From positions 1 to 34,937 of IMG/VR virus record IMGVR_UViG_3300006921_000061: a stretch of DNA of 34,937 bases, one strand, 5' to 3'. Shown here in pieces: positions 10,161 to 17,731 of the stretch. This DNA is from a virus. How positions within the stretch are numbered: the first letter of the stretch is position 1; every line of letters begins with the position of its first letter. The position numbers and the translations under genes are program-made. Under the pieces are notes generated by a model that worked only from the letters and a program-made list of their open reading frames with translations, had not been told where the DNA came from and ran no database searches.

Positions 10161-10502
10161 ATGGCTTCTTTTGAACGGCATACAGCAAAAGAGATAACGA
10201 ACGTTCCTGTCACAGTTCATGCCTCTAATGCTTCTGGTGGTTCTATAGCAGATATTGTTATAGGACTGGTTATTGCCAATTCTGGCAGCACAAATGCCAC
10301 AGCATCTGCTTATGTCAAAAAAGGCACTGCAGATACTGCAGATAAGGTTTATCTCGCTAAAGGATTTGCTTTGCCGATTGGAGGTTCAGTGGAAGTCATC
10401 CAGGGAAAAGTTGTTTTAAACAATGAAGACGAGTTGACAGTCATTGCTGAAACAGGACAAGTAGACGCATGGCTGTCAATGCTCGATAACGCATCGGCTT
10501 AA
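10161..10502 (+). CDS. Small virion accessory protein (beta-sandwich type)
   Basis: Protein of 113 residues preceded by GGAG 5 bases from the ATG. The middle, IADIVIGLVIANSGSTNATAS, followed by YLAKGFALPIGGSVEVIQGKVVL and an ELTVIAETGQVDAWLSMLD end, follows the pattern of small phage structural proteins found beside tail genes in many marine phages (hydrophobic strand, adduct-like YVKKG, then LPxGGxxxxxxGK). Probably part of the virion surface or tail. Exact role is unknown. Confidence 0.55.
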   Translation: MASFERHTAKEITNVPVTVHASNASGGSIADIVIGLVIANSGSTNATASAYVKKGTADTADKVYLAKGFALPIGGSVEVIQGKVVLNNEDELTVIAETGQVDAWLSMLDNASA

Positions 10503-10503
10503 T

Positions 10504-10749
10504 ATGAAACCAATAGGTGATGTATCTACGGGAGTAGAAGAAAGAGAACAATCCAAACTAGATGTAAGAGCAAACAGCAGTACAGTTGCTCAAGCAGATT
10601 CTAATGGAGTTAAAACAGATTTTGCTTTTAGACATCCTAATACCATTACTGGAAACGTCACAATTGCCAGTACAGAAAATTGCGTTATGGCAGGGCCAAT
10701 CCAAATTGATGGATCTATTATAGTAAATGGAACTTTGGTGATCGTATGA
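10504..10749 (+). CDS. Short tail-fibre tip-like protein
   Basis: Protein of 81 residues. Its C-terminal half, with NCVMAGPIQIDGSIIVNGTLVIV, matches the ending of many fibre-tip proteins (asparagine-x-MAGP followed by alternating beta strands and a terminal VIV). The N-terminal half looks unstructured. The ATG lies one base after the previous stop (TAATATG) and the gene overlaps the next as ATGA. I infer a trimeric fibre or spike component. It could also be a fragment of a formerly longer fibre gene. Confidence 0.5.
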   Translation: MKPIGDVSTGVEEREQSKLDVRANSSTVAQADSNGVKTDFAFRHPNTITGNVTIASTENCVMAGPIQIDGSIIVNGTLVIV

Positions 10750-11366
10750 CAGGAATTTATGCTAATTCTATAAAAGACAAAACTGGCACTAGACAGTTAG
10801 CTAGTGACTCTGGAAGTGCTTGGAGTTGGGGTGCAAACGTACCAAAAGGATCAGTGATCGAGCAGTTTATGTCACCTTGCGATGGGAGTTCTATTACTGT
10901 CCAAAGTGGAACATATACTGTTCAGAATGTAACAGGTGTTCAAAACCTTGATTCTCCTGATTATGCTGATTTAACAGGTTCAAGTATTTCTTATAAGCCA
11001 CCAACAGGGACACAAACTGTAGTTTACTCTTTAAAAGTATTTCATGATTTTGATGATGCCAATAATTTAGCTCACTATAAACTGTTTTTAGACTCTGATG
11101 AAGTTACTTATGCTAGAGCAACAATAGGAGCGAATACTCATTTGCATAGTTTGGTACACTTTACTTGGGCTTTCCGTATTGGAGATGGGAATGTGACTAA
11201 TACGGGTAAAGTAGCATCGTGGTCATCGAATAAAACTATTAAAATGCAAGTAAGAGAATATGGTGCAGCTAACGAGGCTATTTTGCATCAAATTAAATAT
11301 TGGGATGGAGACTCATCTGCTTTACCTTTATCTATGCCAGTAATTGGGATAACCGCATTAGCATAA
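10746..11366 (+). CDS. Putative receptor-binding / spike paralogue A
   Basis: Protein of 206 residues with two parts. The N-terminal about 45 residues (IYANSIKDKTGTRQLASDSGSAWSWGANVPKGS) look like an attachment tag. The remaining 160 form a beta-rich domain with no recognised fold. The tag resembles that of the gene at 12251, including the SAWSW motif and a following VPxG. At the DNA level 15 identical bases are shared (10815-10829 and 12329-12343). This indicates a shared docking domain with swapped heads. The start overlaps the previous stop (ATGA). Confidence 0.5.
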   Translation: MTGIYANSIKDKTGTRQLASDSGSAWSWGANVPKGSVIEQFMSPCDGSSITVQSGTYTVQNVTGVQNLDSPDYADLTGSSISYKPPTGTQTVVYSLKVFHDFDDANNLAHYKLFLDSDEVTYARATIGANTHLHSLVHFTWAFRIGDGNVTNTGKVASWSSNKTIKMQVREYGAANEAILHQIKYWDGDSSALPLSMPVIGITALA

Positions 11367-11385
11367 CAAAACCAGAATAGGCATC

Positions 11386-12003
11386 ATGAGTTCTGAAATA
11401 AAAGCAAATGTAATATCTGAAGTAACGTCTGCTAATGGGGTTAGTATTGATGGTGTTACTATTAAAGATTCTCAGGTTCCTGCATCTGCTGGTAGTTCTT
11501 TAGTTTTTATAAGCAAAGGAGTCGCATCAACATCATCACAGATTGAATTCACAGGACTTAACACACTCACACAGTATGATAATCTGCATTTCATTTTAAC
11601 CAAGTTAGTACCTAGTTCAAATAATGTTGAAATTGAAGCTCAAATAGCAACTTCTGGTACGACATATTTGACCAGTAACTATCATTGTTCAGGAACGAGA
11701 TCAACAAATTCAGCTACAGATCGGTCAGGGTCCACTATTAGAATATTACGAGCACCTTTTATTGGTGATGACGGATTTGTCTCAGGTACAGTCGATTTAC
11801 TTGGTCATTCAGAGACATCTAAAATCACTTGTTGCAATTACCACCTTGGAGGGCCAACACACGATGATGACGTTCAAACTATTTCAGGTTCAGGCATTTA
11901 TGACGGCAGTAATTTAGCAGTAACAGCTATCCGTTTCAAATTTGAAGGTACTACCACAATCGTCACAGGAACAATTGCTATGTATGGAGTTAAAAATGCC
12001 TAG
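11386..12003 (+). CDS. Putative receptor-binding / spike paralogue B
   Basis: Protein of 205 residues starting with MSSEIKANVIS, the short lead-in common in marine phage fibre proteins (S-x-IKxNxI). Then comes a Ser/Thr-rich beta domain that ends AIRFKFEGTTTIVTGTIAMYGVKNA. The IRFxFxxxxxIxxGTIxMYGxK ending is a familiar C-terminus of such proteins. The weak ribosome-binding site is AATAGG. It probably decorates the tail fibre and contacts the host surface. The 8-base overlap with the next small gene suggests that the two are made together. Confidence 0.55.
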   Translation: MSSEIKANVISEVTSANGVSIDGVTIKDSQVPASAGSSLVFISKGVASTSSQIEFTGLNTLTQYDNLHFILTKLVPSSNNVEIEAQIATSGTTYLTSNYHCSGTRSTNSATDRSGSTIRILRAPFIGDDGFVSGTVDLLGHSETSKITCCNYHLGGPTHDDDVQTISGSGIYDGSNLAVTAIRFKFEGTTTIVTGTIAMYGVKNA

Positions 12004-12247
12004 TAAAATATCTAATGGTGTTGAAGTTCTGCTTACTTCTGAAGAAGAAAAAGAACTAGAGTTAGAACAGATACAAGTAAATAAGGAAAAAGAAGAATAT
12101 GAAAAAGTAGCGTACAAAGATAAACGTAAATTTGCATATCCAAAAATCGGAGATCAGCTAGATGACTTATTTAAAAAAGGTGCTTTTTCAGATGAAATGA
12201 GTGGAATATTAAACAAGGTAAAAAATGATTTTCCAAAACCAAAGTAA
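11996..12247 (+). CDS. Small fibre-associated protein (chaperone-like), copy 1
   Basis: Protein of 83 residues, very acidic/basic helical in the middle (EEEKELELEQIQVNKEKEEYEKV). It ends in YPKIGDQLDDLFKKGAFSDEM and KVKNDFPKPK. The YPxxxDQLDxLF element followed by a VKxxFPKP end is a recurring small protein next to tail fibres in marine phages; an assembly-chaperone role is my inference. The start overlaps the previous gene by 8 bases. A second protein with the same ending is encoded at 12793-13083. Confidence 0.55.
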   Translation: MPSKISNGVEVLLTSEEEKELELEQIQVNKEKEEYEKVAYKDKRKFAYPKIGDQLDDLFKKGAFSDEMSGILNKVKNDFPKPK

Positions 12248-12250
12248 AAA

Positions 12251-12796
12251 ATGCCCAGTTCATTACAAGTAGATAAAATAATCGATAGTTCAGCAACGAC
12301 TAATAAGGAACTAGCAGAATATTCTTCTAGTGCTTGGAGTTGGAAAAAAGGTGTTCCTACTGGAACTTGTATTCAGATGGTCACACATAACGCTGATTCT
12401 GGAACAAGCACAAACAATACTACTGATTTTGTCACAACTGGTTTAGCTGTTACCATCACTCCAAAATTTGATAACTCTAAAATGGTTATTTTATGGCAAA
12501 CAGGAACAACCCATTTCAATGTTTCGGGTGGAAATAGCCAAGGATATTTAGCTGTTAGCAGAGATGCTTCCACAACAATTTTAACTAGATCACAAGCAAA
12601 TGTGATTATCTATAATGCTGGTAATACTACTGGTTATTTAAATTTTTCAGGGGTTGCGACCGACACTGTTACAAGCACTACCGCCATTGCTTATACGTTA
12701 ATGCAAAAATCAAAATCAGGGACATTTTACTCAATTTCCGCAGATACTGGTTCAACTACAGGTTGTTCTATAACAGTTATGGAGTTTAAGGTATGA
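12251..12796 (+). CDS. Putative receptor-binding / spike paralogue C
   Basis: Protein of 181 residues. The N-terminal tag, SSLQVDKIIDSSATTNKELA followed by SAWSWKKGVPTGTCIQM, is related to that of the gene at 10746. The C-terminal about 130 residues are a Thr/Ser/Asn-rich beta domain ending in a TVMEFKV strand. No strong ribosome-binding site is visible; the ATG lies three bases after the previous stop, so reinitiation is likely. It overlaps the next gene as ATGA. Probably a fibre-tip or spike protein. Confidence 0.5.
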   Translation: MPSSLQVDKIIDSSATTNKELAEYSSSAWSWKKGVPTGTCIQMVTHNADSGTSTNNTTDFVTTGLAVTITPKFDNSKMVILWQTGTTHFNVSGGNSQGYLAVSRDASTTILTRSQANVIIYNAGNTTGYLNFSGVATDTVTSTTAIAYTLMQKSKSGTFYSISADTGSTTGCSITVMEFKV

Positions 12797-13083
12797 AACC
12801 AAATTTATTTGATGCGGTTTTAGCTTTAGTTGGTGGTCAAATTACTGGAGGTAATGATCTCAGTAAATACATATTTCACGACAAACAAAAACCACCATCA
12901 CAAACACAAGTAAATACAAAACTAAAAGAACTTACTGATGCATATGATTTACAAAATTATGCAAGGTTACGACAAGCAGAATATCCCGATTTAGAATCTT
13001 GTATTCATGCAATTTTGGATGATGATTTAGACGCATTACAAGCAAAACGAAAAGCAGTAAAAGATAAATTCCCTAAGCCATGA
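12793..13083 (+). CDS. Small fibre-associated protein (chaperone-like), copy 2
   Basis: Protein of 96 residues. The C-terminal half, YARLRQAEYPDLESCIHAILDDDLDALQAKRKAVKDKFPKP, parallels the protein at 11996-12247 (YP-D-L core and VKxxFPKP end). The N-terminal half contains DAVLALVGGQITGGNDLSKYIFHDKQ. Like copy 1 it directly follows a spike paralogue and overlaps it, so each spike appears to have its own small partner. Function is unproven. Confidence 0.5.
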   Translation: MKPNLFDAVLALVGGQITGGNDLSKYIFHDKQKPPSQTQVNTKLKELTDAYDLQNYARLRQAEYPDLESCIHAILDDDLDALQAKRKAVKDKFPKP

Positions 13084-13388
13084 ACCCTGCTGACCATGCT
13101 TATACTTATGGAACAACTCATCCCGATCTCATGGAAGTAAATACTGTATTAGACTTGCTGAATCAGGTTGGCATTCCAGTAGCTATATCAGTGATATTGA
13201 TGTGGTTTATTAAGTACCAGTTTGATGAATCACGGAAAGAACGCGAAGAAGCAAGAGAAGATAGATCTGAAAATGAAAGACAAGTTTTAGAGCTTCAAAG
13301 AGATTTTAACAAATCAATGATTGATTCAATTAGTAAACTATCAGCAGTAATTGAAAACAACACAAGAGTTGTTGAATCACTGAAATAA
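13080..13388 (+). CDS. Holin-like protein with one membrane segment (BhlA/UviB type)
   Basis: Protein of 102 residues with one membrane helix at about residues 31-48 (GIPVAISVILMWFIKYQF). A long charged coiled coil follows (about 50-100, RKEREEAREDRSENERQVLELQ). This layout matches BhlA/UviB-family putative holins. It sits immediately before a second membrane protein and the endolysin, as expected in a lysis cassette. The start overlaps the previous gene as ATGA. Confidence 0.6.
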   Translation: MNPADHAYTYGTTHPDLMEVNTVLDLLNQVGIPVAISVILMWFIKYQFDESRKEREEAREDRSENERQVLELQRDFNKSMIDSISKLSAVIENNTRVVESLK

Positions 13389-13392
13389 GATA

Positions 13393-13746
13393 ATGGCTAA
13401 AGAAACAACAACAACTGTTAAAGAAACTCCTGATCCTCCTAAACCAGCGAAACCTACTACATCTGTAAATGAGAAAATACAGGTTCTTAGGTTTGCAGCA
13501 AGGTTTGCAATTGCATTAAGTGCATTAGGAATCTTTGCGTATGTAGTACATATAATGTTAGGTGCTTCTGCAGAACTACCTTCCTCAAGTAAAGATTTAC
13601 TTAATATACTTATAGGTGCTTTTATTCCAATTATTGCTGGAATAGCTAAATTTTATTTTGAATCGGGTGGTGATCTAGCACAAGAGCCAGAGAAACACGA
13701 AATACCACCTCATAATGACAAGGAAGAAATTGCAACAGCTAATTAA
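13393..13746 (+). CDS. Second holin candidate, two membrane segments
   Basis: Protein of 117 residues with a Pro/Thr/Lys-rich N-terminus (1-30). It has two hydrophobic helices (about 37-56, FAIALSALGIFAYVVHIML, and about 67-86, LLNILIGAFIPIIAGIAKF) and a charged C-terminus. Size, topology and position in the lysis region suggest a holin or antiholin partner of the 13080 gene. I cannot assign it to a named family. Confidence 0.5.
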   Translation: MAKETTTTVKETPDPPKPAKPTTSVNEKIQVLRFAARFAIALSALGIFAYVVHIMLGASAELPSSSKDLLNILIGAFIPIIAGIAKFYFESGGDLAQEPEKHEIPPHNDKEEIATAN

Positions 13747-13792
13747 CTGGTATCATGCTTTATTTAATCGCAACTCCCAAGAAAGGAAAGAA

Positions 13793-13990
13793 ATGCTTAA
13801 CCTCGTACTGCCATTCGTGGCAAACATGTTACGTGATTTAGTAGTCGATAAGGCTCAAAATCTCGCTAAAGAACATTTAGAAGAACACCTTGATAAGCTT
13901 CCTAAAGAAGTTAAAGAAGCACTTGACGGTGCTGTGGATGGTGACAATAGTCATGGTCACAAATCCCTTAAAGACCTTATCAAAGGATAA
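13793..13990 (+). CDS. Small helical protein in the lysis cassette, unknown
   Basis: Protein of 65 residues, amphipathic helical, starting MLNLVLPFVANMLRDLV and ending in a charged GHKSLKDLIKG. I chose ATG 13793 because AAAGGAAAG precedes it; an in-frame ATG at 13715, inside the previous gene, would give 91 aa. It lies between holin candidates and endolysin, so a lysis role (for example a spanin-like or regulatory protein) is possible but unsupported. Confidence 0.45.
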   Translation: MLNLVLPFVANMLRDLVVDKAQNLAKEHLEEHLDKLPKEVKEALDGAVDGDNSHGHKSLKDLIKG

Positions 13991-14003
13991 CTGGGTAGCA
14001 GCA

Positions 14004-14519
14004 ATGAGGATAAGCCAGAACTTCAGCTTACAGGAGTTGGTTTATTCTCCTTCTGCAATACATGCAGGAATAGATCAAGAAGAACATCTAGACAACAATG
14101 CAATAGCCAGAATAACTGCGCTTACCTTAAAAGTGCTCCAAAAAGTCAGAGACAAATTTGGACCTACCAAAATTAACTCCTGTTTTAGATCCAAACCGTT
14201 GAATGATCTTGTTAACGGATCTCCTAAATCTCAGCATTGTTGTTCTGGAACATCTGCAGCAGCAGATATAGAAATCATTAGTGAAAAAATATCTAACTTA
14301 GAATTGGCAACTTGGATTCGGGATAATTTGGAATTCGACCAGTTGATTCTAGAAAATTACCAACCTGACAGAGTATCTAGGATCACTGGAGAAAAGGAAG
14401 GCCCAAACAGTGGATGGGTTCATGTGAGTTATTCTTCGGTGGGAGATAACAGAAAGGAGGTGTTAAGGATGGTAAAGATTAAAGGAAAAGCTAAGTATTA
14501 TCAGGGGTTGACCGAGTAG
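14004..14519 (+). CDS. Endolysin, peptidase M15 (D-Ala-D-Ala carboxypeptidase-like)
   Basis: Cuts peptide cross-bridges of peptidoglycan to release progeny. From ATG 14004 the protein has 171 residues. Zinc ligands fit the M15_3 pattern: H78 in SQH, D88 in AADIE and H140 in GWVHVS, with E118 in the QLILE position as candidate catalytic acid. An oddity is that the usual SxHxxGxAxD run is disturbed here by CCSGTSAAAD, an unusual Cys pair and a longer link. The start has only a poor ribosome-binding site; the same frame is open to 13890. The 3' end overlaps the convergent gene at 14491-14934 by 29 bases. Confidence 0.75.
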   Translation: MRISQNFSLQELVYSPSAIHAGIDQEEHLDNNAIARITALTLKVLQKVRDKFGPTKINSCFRSKPLNDLVNGSPKSQHCCSGTSAAADIEIISEKISNLELATWIRDNLEFDQLILENYQPDRVSRITGEKEGPNSGWVHVSYSSVGDNRKEVLRMVKIKGKAKYYQGLTE

Positions 14520-14934
14520 GTTTAACATACCAAGGATGGTTAGAACCAATAGGTTCATCAGAGACTTTAACCCATGCATGAGATCCATTTGGATAAGTAA
14601 ATTTAACACAACCTCTTCTCCAGTTGGGTTTACCTTTACAAGCAGTGCTGTATCCTCTTTTACCTTTGTTCCAGGGTGCAACACCTTTTCGATCAAAACG
14701 ATGGATTTCTCCAAACTCTTTATGGCGAATCTTTTGTAAATGTCCACAAGACTTGGTTTTTCCTCTTGGATTATTGTTGGTTACGTTACTTGCAAGAATG
14801 CTTTTTTCCTTACCACATCTGCATTTAAAGATGTAATAGGCTTTACCATTAACAATCTTATCATATCTAATTGGAGTTAATTGAGTGTCTTCACATTCAA
14901 CTCCTATTTTAAGTTTTCTAAAGTTTCTTGGCAT
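14491..14934 (-). CDS. Zinc-ribbon / homing-endonuclease-like small protein
   Basis: Protein of 147 residues. Residues 34-66 form a likely zinc site (FKCRCGKEKSILASNV, then KTKSCGHL), the arrangement often seen at the N-terminus of phage HNH homing endonucleases. A later WNKGKRG resembles the NUMOD3-type DNA-binding tag. No HNH catalytic core (paired His and Asn) is visible, so it may be a DNA-binding fragment of a former homing enzyme. It is the last gene of the leftward early operon, and its end overlaps the endolysin gene tail to tail. Confidence 0.5.
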   Translation of the reverse strand: MPRNFRKLKIGVECEDTQLTPIRYDKIVNGKAYYIFKCRCGKEKSILASNVTNNNPRGKTKSCGHLQKIRHKEFGEIHRFDRKGVAPWNKGKRGYSTACKGKPNWRRGCVKFTYPNGSHAWVKVSDEPIGSNHPWYVKPTRSTPDNT

Positions 14935-15005
14935 GGATGATTATGATATAGACGATAACTGGCCCATCTTGAGATATGATGACCCAGTAGATATAAGAGA
15001 ATTAG

Positions 15006-15188
15006 TTAAAGATCCTTCTCAGCTTCCAGTTTCCGAATAGTTTTTATTGCTTCTTGAATGTGGGGAGGACAGATAATTTCTTTATGTATTACTTTAAATT
15101 CTTGTGCTCTTTCTCTTCTGATTCTTTCTTTATGATTATAGGTTTTAGATTTATATCCACTTTGTGTGCAATAATTATATGATGTCAT
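15006..15188 (-). CDS. Small basic protein, unknown
   Basis: Protein of 60 residues, strongly basic (KERIRRERAQEFKVIHKE), ending in a short predicted helix (HIQEAIKTIRKLEAEKDL). It overlaps the end of the upstream gene by 14 bases, in keeping with the tight packing of this operon. It may bind nucleic acid, but no motif is recognised. Confidence 0.4.
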   Translation of the reverse strand: MTSYNYCTQSGYKSKTYNHKERIRRERAQEFKVIHKEIICPPHIQEAIKTIRKLEAEKDL

Positions 15189-15432
15189 CTTTATTGATTG
15201 TTACAGGGTGTTTGCCTTTAGAAACTGCCAGTGCCAGTTCTTTTTTAGAGTGAGATTTTAAAAATTTGATGTATTCAATAAAAGAAGGAAAACCAGCTTT
15301 TTGAAAATTACGACCTTCTTTTTGGAGTTCTCTTTTTTCAAGATCAAAAGGAATAGAAAATTTCATTCTGTAACTAAGTTTCTTAAATTTGTTATTTAAT
15401 CTTTGTTTTTTCATTTTAAGTGCAGTTCCCAT
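15175..15432 (-). CDS. Small basic protein, unknown
   Basis: Protein of 85 residues from ATG 15432 (MGTALKMKKQRLNNKFKK). I preferred this start because AAAGGAT precedes it by a few bases and its A overlaps the stop of the small gene upstream (TAATG); the frame itself extends back to 15450. Basic and helical, with many Lys. Function is unknown. Confidence 0.5.
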   Translation of the reverse strand: MGTALKMKKQRLNNKFKKLSYRMKFSIPFDLEKRELQKEGRNFQKAGFPSFIEYIKFLKSHSKKELALAVSKGKHPVTINKDDII

Positions 15433-15560
15433 TAATATCCTTTCAGCCAAGCATCTACTTTTTCTTCTAGTTCACTAGCTTTATTAGATACTCCGCTATC
15501 ACGTAGTTTTTGAGCTTCTCGCATTAATCTAACGAGAAGAATGAATTCTTTTTTTCTCAA
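15432..15560 (-). CDS. Very small TTG-started gene, unknown
   Basis: Encodes 42 residues: RKKEFILLVRLMREAQKLRD, then a short linker and a second acidic helix ending in DAWLKGY. The TTG start overlaps the stop of the upstream gene (TTGA) and has a GAGG about 8 bases upstream. Its stop overlaps the next start (TAATG). Perfect fit between two neighbours and a helical, non-repetitive protein support a real gene despite the length and the non-ATG start. Confidence 0.5.
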   Translation of the reverse strand: MRKKEFILLVRLMREAQKLRDSGVSNKASELEEKVDAWLKGY

Positions 15561-15832
15561 TTTAGCCCTCTTTTGTGCATCAAATCAAAAAGAAGATCTT
15601 TGGCAAGGTCTTCAAATTCTTTAATATGATCTGCAGTAAAATGAGGAGGCCAATTTTGTCGTTTAGGAAGACCACTGATATAACCAGACAAAGCCTTAAT
15701 AGGGTCTAAGTAGTGTCCCATTTTTAACTTGGGATCAGGCTCCACCAATGAGCGTATAAAATGACGCTCATCAGCAGGAAGCCATCTACTTGATTCACCC
15801 CGTGGTTTTTCTACATCGGAGTAAAACTTCAT
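15557..15832 (-). CDS. Hypothetical protein
   Basis: Protein of 91 residues with mixed composition (RGESSRWLPADERHFIRSLVEPD near the N-terminus, then a helical end, EFEDLAKDLLFDLMHKRGLN). It lies just after the SSB gene with a 6-base gap. No family recognised. Its position in the replication and recombination operon suggests an accessory role, by inference only. Confidence 0.5.
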   Translation of the reverse strand: MKFYSDVEKPRGESSRWLPADERHFIRSLVEPDPKLKMGHYLDPIKALSGYISGLPKRQNWPPHFTADHIKEFEDLAKDLLFDLMHKRGLN

Positions 15833-15838
15833 AACTAT

Positions 15839-16186
15839 TTAGAATATAGGTTGCTCATCAACAATATCTGATTCCTGGAGTGGTTTATCTGATGATTTCC
15901 AGTGTACAGACACGTCTTTTACATAAATCCAGTTGTAAGATCCTTTAGGAGTTTTGGTGTACATAATCGATCCGTGAATCGTTACGTTTTCTCCAGGTTT
16001 ACAATTGTTGTGAATAAACTCACCATTTCTGCTTTCTGCATAACATTGAACCCAGATAGGTTTGTTTTTGTACTTACCATGCTGTGTGATAGCCAAAGAG
16101 AACTTGGTTATGGTTTTACCTTCATCTGTGACTTCATGATCTATTTTATTACCAAGATTACCTTCTGCGACGAATGTGTTAATCAT
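15839..16186 (-). CDS. ssb: Single-stranded DNA-binding protein
   Basis: Protein of 115 residues with an OB-fold SSB pattern: N-terminal NTFVAEGNLGNKIDHEV, ITKFSLAITQHGKYKNKPIWVQCYA in the middle and GENVTIHGSIMYTKTPKG later. The acidic C-terminal tip (DIVDEQPIF) is like the DxxF peptide of bacterial SSBs that recruits partner proteins. It would coat ssDNA during replication and annealase-driven recombination and fits the exonuclease, Bet and RusA genes in the same operon. The ATG overlaps the preceding stop (ATGA). Confidence 0.75.
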   Translation of the reverse strand: MINTFVAEGNLGNKIDHEVTDEGKTITKFSLAITQHGKYKNKPIWVQCYAESRNGEFIHNNCKPGENVTIHGSIMYTKTPKGSYNWIYVKDVSVHWKSSDKPLQESDIVDEQPIF

Positions 16187-16428
16187 GCGTATATTTCCTT
16201 ATTTATGTTTATGAATTTTTTGATTGAGTTCATACTTTCAAAGCTTTCCACAAATGCGTATGTTTCATCTTTGCAGATGCTGTATAAATTCCATTTATGG
16301 GGTTTGTGAGTGTATGAAGAGTTTGATTTGTACTCTGACTCTCTAACGACTTTCCATTCCTTGTCGTCCGATATATAGACGTTGTTTCGGAAAGCACGTT
16401 TAAAGTAATTTGTTTTACTTCCAGCCAT
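16183..16428 (-). CDS. Hypothetical protein
   Basis: Protein of 81 residues, rich in Lys, Ser, Tyr and Asn (KTNYFKRAFRNNVYISDDKEW, then HKPHKWNLYSICKDETYAFVES). The strand-like alternation suggests a small beta-rich domain. It overlaps the RusA gene by 14 bases and the SSB gene by 4 bases, so it is probably co-translated with both. No family recognised. Confidence 0.5.
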   Translation of the reverse strand: MAGSKTNYFKRAFRNNVYISDDKEWKVVRESEYKSNSSYTHKPHKWNLYSICKDETYAFVESFESMNSIKKFININKEIYA

Positions 16429-16792
16429 AATCCTCCTTGATAAAGATGGAACCTTTTGATTTCCAGAATTTGGATGCCTGAATCTGGTAGATCTGTTTGT
16501 CTTCTATGAAGAATGCGTCCAAAACTGCTTTGACAAGATTGTCAATGTCAGGTTTGTTCTGATGAGGTTTTCCTTCCATGGCTAACTTCTTCTTTTTTGA
16601 CCAACTTGGAGGCATCGGTATTTCGAATATCAGAGATAGAGCTTCTGCATTCTGAAATGGGCCTGAAAAGTTCCTCAAAGTGTCGCAAAAAGCATGGTAT
16701 CTCAGGACAACGGGACGTTTCTTCCAACGGTCCCTTTGCGTCATCCTGGGTTTCCCAATCGGATCTACTGGAATCCAGACATTTTTTATCAT
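16415..16792 (-). CDS. rusA: RusA-family Holliday junction resolvase
   Basis: Protein of 125 residues, the usual RusA size. The key run is PPSWSKKKK followed by a GKPHQNKPDIDNLVKAVLDAF segment and IEDKQI. Asp82, Asp84 and Asp98 correspond to the metal-binding acids of RusA enzymes. It resolves branched DNA, here probably recombination or replication intermediates before packaging. The start overlaps the ParB-like gene as ATGA. Confidence 0.85.
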   Translation of the reverse strand: MIKNVWIPVDPIGKPRMTQRDRWKKRPVVLRYHAFCDTLRNFSGPFQNAEALSLIFEIPMPPSWSKKKKLAMEGKPHQNKPDIDNLVKAVLDAFFIEDKQIYQIQASKFWKSKGSIFIKEDYGWK

Positions 16793-17544
16793 AAGAAATA
16801 AATCTTCCTGGAACGTGAACCGTGGTTATAAACACGTTGCAGTTGTTCCATATAACCTTTGATGGATGAAGATCCGTGCATATCTCCACCTTTTTGTTCA
16901 AGTTTAGTCAGCATTACAGTTTCTCTATATGAGTGATGTCTCATTAAAGTCGCTATTGCTGAAATTATTTTGTAATCACAGAAAATCATTAATGCCAAAC
17001 AGTCTTTGATGTGTTGGAGTTTAGATTTCAATACCTCAATATCCTTGATGACAAGAGTGTCGTTTTGAAGCATTTCAATGGTGTCATGACGTTTAACATG
17101 CTCTCCATATTCAACAAGAATTATGATGTTTGCTTTTAAATCGTACTTTTCCATAAAGTGCTCAATGATCTTTGCGTTTTGACTGCCTCTATTAACTGCA
17201 GCTTTTACAAAATCATTGATATTCCATTTGTTTGCAGAAGCTGTTATTTGAGCGTAATCCTCAACTCTTGCTTCAGGATCTACCAACACCCAAGCATCTA
17301 TTTTCATGTCGATACATGCCTGTACACGATGATGTCCATCGCATATAACGAATTCCTCATTACAAATGATTGGAAAACCACGTTTATAACCAAATTTAGT
17401 TAAGTTGTGTTTGATGTTGTTTAGTCTTGATCGATGCTGTTCTTTGCGAACACCGTCAATTCTGTTGTTGGGATTAGGAGTAATGTCTGTTTCCAATTCT
17501 CTTGGAGATAATTGAAACAAAATCCCTTTTCTTTTTGATCTCAT
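16789..17544 (-). CDS. ParB/sulfiredoxin-like domain protein
   Basis: Protein of 251 residues. The N-terminal about 120 residues fit a ParB-type N domain: an LSPRELETDITPNPNNR lead, then GFPIICNEEFVICDGHHRVQACIDM with the GHHR box that binds nucleotide/phosphate in this fold. The remainder is helical. Phage members of this family act as nucleases or DNA-binding regulators and are seldom true partition proteins. No ParA is encoded in the window. The start has AAGGA six bases upstream. Confidence 0.7.
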   Translation of the reverse strand: MRSKRKGILFQLSPRELETDITPNPNNRIDGVRKEQHRSRLNNIKHNLTKFGYKRGFPIICNEEFVICDGHHRVQACIDMKIDAWVLVDPEARVEDYAQITASANKWNINDFVKAAVNRGSQNAKIIEHFMEKYDLKANIIILVEYGEHVKRHDTIEMLQNDTLVIKDIEVLKSKLQHIKDCLALMIFCDYKIISAIATLMRHHSYRETVMLTKLEQKGGDMHGSSSIKGYMEQLQRVYNHGSRSRKIYFL

Positions 17545-17556
17545 ATATGTCCTTGA

Positions 17557-17727
17557 TTAATTTTGTGCTGCAAAACACCGTTGCCTGAATTCCTGGAAAA
17601 TTATTAAAAACAGGTCAATGCTCAACTGCGAATGTAGATCGGCATTGAAGACGTATTGGTTAAGCCTCATGTTTGGGTTTGAATAGCGAGGAAACCCTAG
17701 GAGTAGACTCATGATTTTACAGCACAT
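17557..17727 (-). CDS. Small hypothetical protein
   Basis: Encodes 56 residues, starting MCCKIMSLLLGFPRYSNPNM and ending LSIDLFLIIFQEFRQRCFAAQN; hydrophobic with several aromatic residues. It fills the gap before the ParB-like gene almost exactly, starting 4 bases after the previous stop. There is no clear ribosome-binding site, so it would depend on reinitiation. It might be a small membrane or hydrophobic peptide. Confidence 0.35.
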   Translation of the reverse strand: MCCKIMSLLLGFPRYSNPNMRLNQYVFNADLHSQLSIDLFLIIFQEFRQRCFAAQN

Positions 17728-17731
17728 TGTT

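Noticed and set aside
14933-15040. 35-residue acidic plus-strand frame starting MDDYDIDDNWP
   Set aside because: No ribosome-binding site, isolated on the plus strand, and it overlaps the end of a leftward gene; too little support to call.
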